64,000 nt of DNA, from positions 1,798,001 through 1,862,000 of the forward strand of contig JAPEIS010000015.1 in the NCBI GenBank assembly GCA_029531795.1. Reading direction: 5' to 3'. This document shows positions 61,370-64,000 of the stretch, in pieces (the first letter of the stretch is position 1; the number at the start of each line of letters is the position of its first letter). Position numbers and translations under genes: made by a program. The notes beneath the pieces are model-generated. The model worked only from the letters and a program-made list of their open reading frames with translations, made no database searches and had not been told where the DNA came from. This DNA comes from Sclerotinia nivalis (Eukaryota; Ascomycota; Leotiomycetes; Helotiales; Sclerotiniaceae).

Positions 61370-61385
61370 CTACCGGACTTATAAC
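61370..61385 (-). other. Copia primer-binding site, initiator tRNA-Met half type
   Basis: The plus strand reads CTACCGGACTTATAAC immediately before the LTR. With two transitions (GGGCTCATAAC) it equals the 5' half and anticodon loop (CAT) of initiator tRNA-Met. Copia elements are known to prime from a cleaved initiator tRNA-Met. The match is from memory of fungal tRNA sequence, not a search. Confidence 0.6.
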
Positions 61386-61744
61386 TATCACAAAATAATA
61401 CAATCACAAAGCATATTGATGGAATCGAAAAGAAAATAATTATAATAAAATATTTAAAATTAAAATATATCTTGAATAAGAATTGTATTGAATGACCTAC
61501 CCTCGATCTTAAGAATCGTGGATAGTATATATAAACTTAATAGAAGCTATCTAACCAACGAAAAACATCAATTAGACTAAACTTCGATCTATATGATATC
61601 AGGAGAGGATTGACGATCATAAGGATCAACAAGATCTAAAAGAGCCTGATAACTAATATGAAATGAAGGGTTTAATAATCGTAAAGTATAAGATGATCGT
61701 AGATCACCAGTTATATAAATCAGATATCATGATTACCCGTGACA
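61386..61744 (-). repeat. Shared LTR between two copia copies
   Basis: 359 bp; the plus strand starts TATCACAAAATAA and ends CCCGTGACA. It serves as 5' LTR of the element to its left (primer site adjoining) and as 3' LTR of the copy to its right, whose 3' non-coding sequence begins at 61745. Confidence 0.72.
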
Positions 61745-64000
61745 TATTATAATAATGTTTTGTTTGTATAAATACAATACAATAGATGATTTATAATTAA
61801 TATAATCGAATTAATCAAACAATATAACGAGGTTTCGAAAAATCCGATAGGATTCGAAAAAGGAAAATATAATCGAAAAGATCTGAAATATAAGTTATCT
61901 TATTCTTCATCTTGTAGTTTAATTATCGTAGTGGTTATCAAGGTGATATTTTTGAAATGATCTATATCTTAACAGTTATCATATAAAAGTGAACTAAGAA
62001 AATCTTGATTATATACAAATTCGACGAAATTTGTTTGTATATTTATACAATCGATTAGTAAATGAATTACATCTTCTAATCAGTATTATATAGAATATTA
62101 ATTGTACTAAAATAAACAAAAAAAACCTTCGATTGTATATTGATTTGATAAAATTCGTTTATAGATATATACGATCGATTTTCTATTTAATTTTGAATAA
62201 TAATATTTTTATATCAAAGATTGAAGGGATAAAAGATATCGAAAAATTAAAATAAAAAATAGTAAAAAGAATCAATAATGAATTAAATAGCTTTTGTTTC
62301 ATTATAGATTTGAATAAAAGGATATTGTAACAATAATTACGAATTAGTTAATGATATATGTATATATAAGCAAATTTCATCAATTTAGTATAGGATTATA
62401 ATGATATTAAGTTCGAAAGTATATAATATAACAAATAATCTGTGCTTATTCTTATTCAATCTCTGTGATTCTATTACTAATATTTTATAGGTTTAGAAGA
62501 GAGTGAAAGTGTTCGAACTTTTGTTGTGTAAGGTTCTTGATGAATTCGTCGATTGTTATATCAGCAATTGAAAGGTAGATTATATAAAAGCTTCTTTTTG
62601 AATATTCCTATTACAATTATATATTCTGTATATCGATATGTCTGAACTTTGTAATGATTCGTTTGTTCTCATCAATTACCAGCTTAATTGCTTACTGGTT
62701 ATTATAGAATATTGATATGGATTCTTTCACTGCAAGATCGATTTCCTTTAGAAAACATAAAATTGCCATGGTTTCTTTTGATATATACTTAATACCGAGT
62801 AATTCAACTTCAATAATTAAAATAATCATAGCATCCTGCTTAAATGCTTTCTATATAATTAAGTTATCGAAAAGGGATATTATATACTTTTGGAATGATT
62901 TACGAATATCAAGATTATTTGTAAAAGAAGTATTTAAGAAAACAAAAAGTTGTGGTATTTGATTATTATTATATTGTATTACAAGAAACCTTGTATTCCA
63001 AAGATATTCAAAACAATAATCAACGGTTTTTATATATTCGATTGATGGATTGATTAAGTAGTGGTTCAGTTGCAAAACAGCGAATGAAATATCTGTTCTT
63101 ATTGCGATCATAATATATAGGATTGATCCTATTTTCTTTTGATACAATTTGATTATATATATAGAAGCTTAATCTGAGTTTCTCCGAAATACCATTATAG
63201 AAAGTAGTATATATACTATCCCTTTTGTTGCTTTAAATTTCTTAATAATCTTTTCAATATATATATCATAAATTAGCTATAGCTTTTTTTTGAAACGATT
63301 ACAAAGGATATATATTCCTAGAAATCATTTTGTATCTTTAAGATTATATAGTTTATATATAGTTTTGATTCCTTTAATGATTTTTGTGATAATTGGTTCA
63401 TTCTTTTTGTAATATATAATTTAAACATTATTTACAAAGAATAAAATCATAATAATATATTCTGAATTGATATAAAGATATAATTCCTCTTTATATTATA
63501 TTAGTCCTAGTTTTTCGAGTATCCGAATGAAATCCCTAAACTATATTGCAAGGGAATCTCGAAGATTATATAATATTTGATTAATAATAATATATTTATT
63601 AGGGATTTTATAATTATTAGGGAAATAGTATATAACTAAAATATTAGAAAGATTGTATAGAGCATTGATAAAAGTATTGATTATATTGTATTACTTGATT
63701 TCGAGATTATATTTAACAACGATTACTATAATGATTCGAAATGATCAATCAACAAATATAGTAATATAAATAATTTCAATTGTACTTTTAATTTGAAAAT
63801 CTTTTTATATTACTAAACAAAAGCGGCAACGAATAATTAGATCTTGATTATCGTATTTGTATGTAAACATCTATTGAAAAGGGATCAGTTTTATAGATTC
63901 CAATTCAGAATCGATTTCACACTAGGTATTTCTAACCTTAAAGTTATTAATCTCAAAATTGCAATTCTGCTTGAATCAATATTTTATTTAATGATCTTTT
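61386..64000 (-). mobile_element. Second Ty1/copia copy, minus orientation, runs off the window
   Basis: From 61745 the sequence parallels 54927 onward through the 3' non-coding repeats, RNase H (readable at 63147-62851: LYIMIAIRTDISFAVLQLNH) and into reverse transcriptase at the window end. It differs mainly by transitions. The left boundary is the shared LTR; the right boundary is outside the window. Confidence 0.78.

Larger units (their letters stand above)
54154..61744 (-). mobile_element. Ty1/copia retrotransposon, minus orientation, full length
   Basis: About 7.6 kb, with LTRs at 54154-54513 (3') and 61386-61744 (5'), 360 and 359 bp. Order read on the minus strand from right: LTR, primer-binding site, gag region, protease, integrase, reverse transcriptase, RNase H, 3' non-coding block, LTR. 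Reverse transcriptase lies downstream of integrase, the copia order. It inserted into the integrase of the outer B element at 54153. Confidence 0.78.

Overview
The window looks like a chromosome segment of a filamentous ascomycete. Genes have short GT-AG introns (49 to about 320 nt), products are typically fungal, and the second half is AT-rich repeat sequence with heavy C-to-T / G-to-A decay, as produced by repeat-induced point mutation (RIP). Gene content and the two-compartment layout suggest a Leotiomycete (Botrytis/Sclerotinia-like). That placement is an inference, not a search result.

Left part (1 to about 21.65 kb) is ordinary gene space. In order: a thioredoxin plus transglutaminase-like protein with a proline-rich N-terminus (+, 818-3406); a small secreted eight-cysteine protein in two exons (+, 4180-4660); an AT-rich decayed island and a gene-poor stretch with one broken coding relic; an ACAD10-type aminoglycoside-phosphotransferase-fold kinase in four exons (-, 8068-9402); a 698-residue low-complexity protein of unknown function (-, 10463-12608); weak unassigned frames (13.9-15.0 kb); a seven-exon Hcs1/SMUBP2-type SF1 helicase (-, 15096-18079); and, sharing a 981-bp divergent promoter region with it, a zinc-less MDR oxidoreductase (+, 19061-20656). 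These genes do not form an evident pathway or cluster.

Right part (about 21.7 to 64 kb) contains no intact host gene. It is a stack of nested, RIP-decayed LTR retrotransposons whose order can be read from target-site duplications (TSDs). Outermost is a Ty3/gypsy chromovirus of family B (23204-54153). Into its gag a second B element inserted (24180-50434, TSD ctgaa/ctaaa). Into that second gag went a family C chromovirus in minus orientation (25526-39154, TSD ATTGT), and into its RNase H region another C element in plus orientation (27884-34681, TSD CTTTT). A third C element (40055-47032, TSD GTTTC) sits elsewhere in the inner B element and itself carries a nearly undecayed solo LTR (41766-41911, TSD TCTGG). 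The outer B element is cut at 54153 by a Ty1/copia element (minus, 54154-61744), which shares its 5' LTR with a second copia copy running off the window end. The copia primer-binding site resembles the anticodon arm of initiator tRNA-Met.

Most noteworthy: the resolvable nest, the solo LTR that escaped decay, the shared-LTR copia tandem with its half-tRNA primer site, the mirror-symmetric eight-cysteine peptide, and the thioredoxin-transglutaminase fusion. I saw no CRISPR array, tRNA, rRNA or biosynthetic cluster. All exon joins and family assignments were done by eye.
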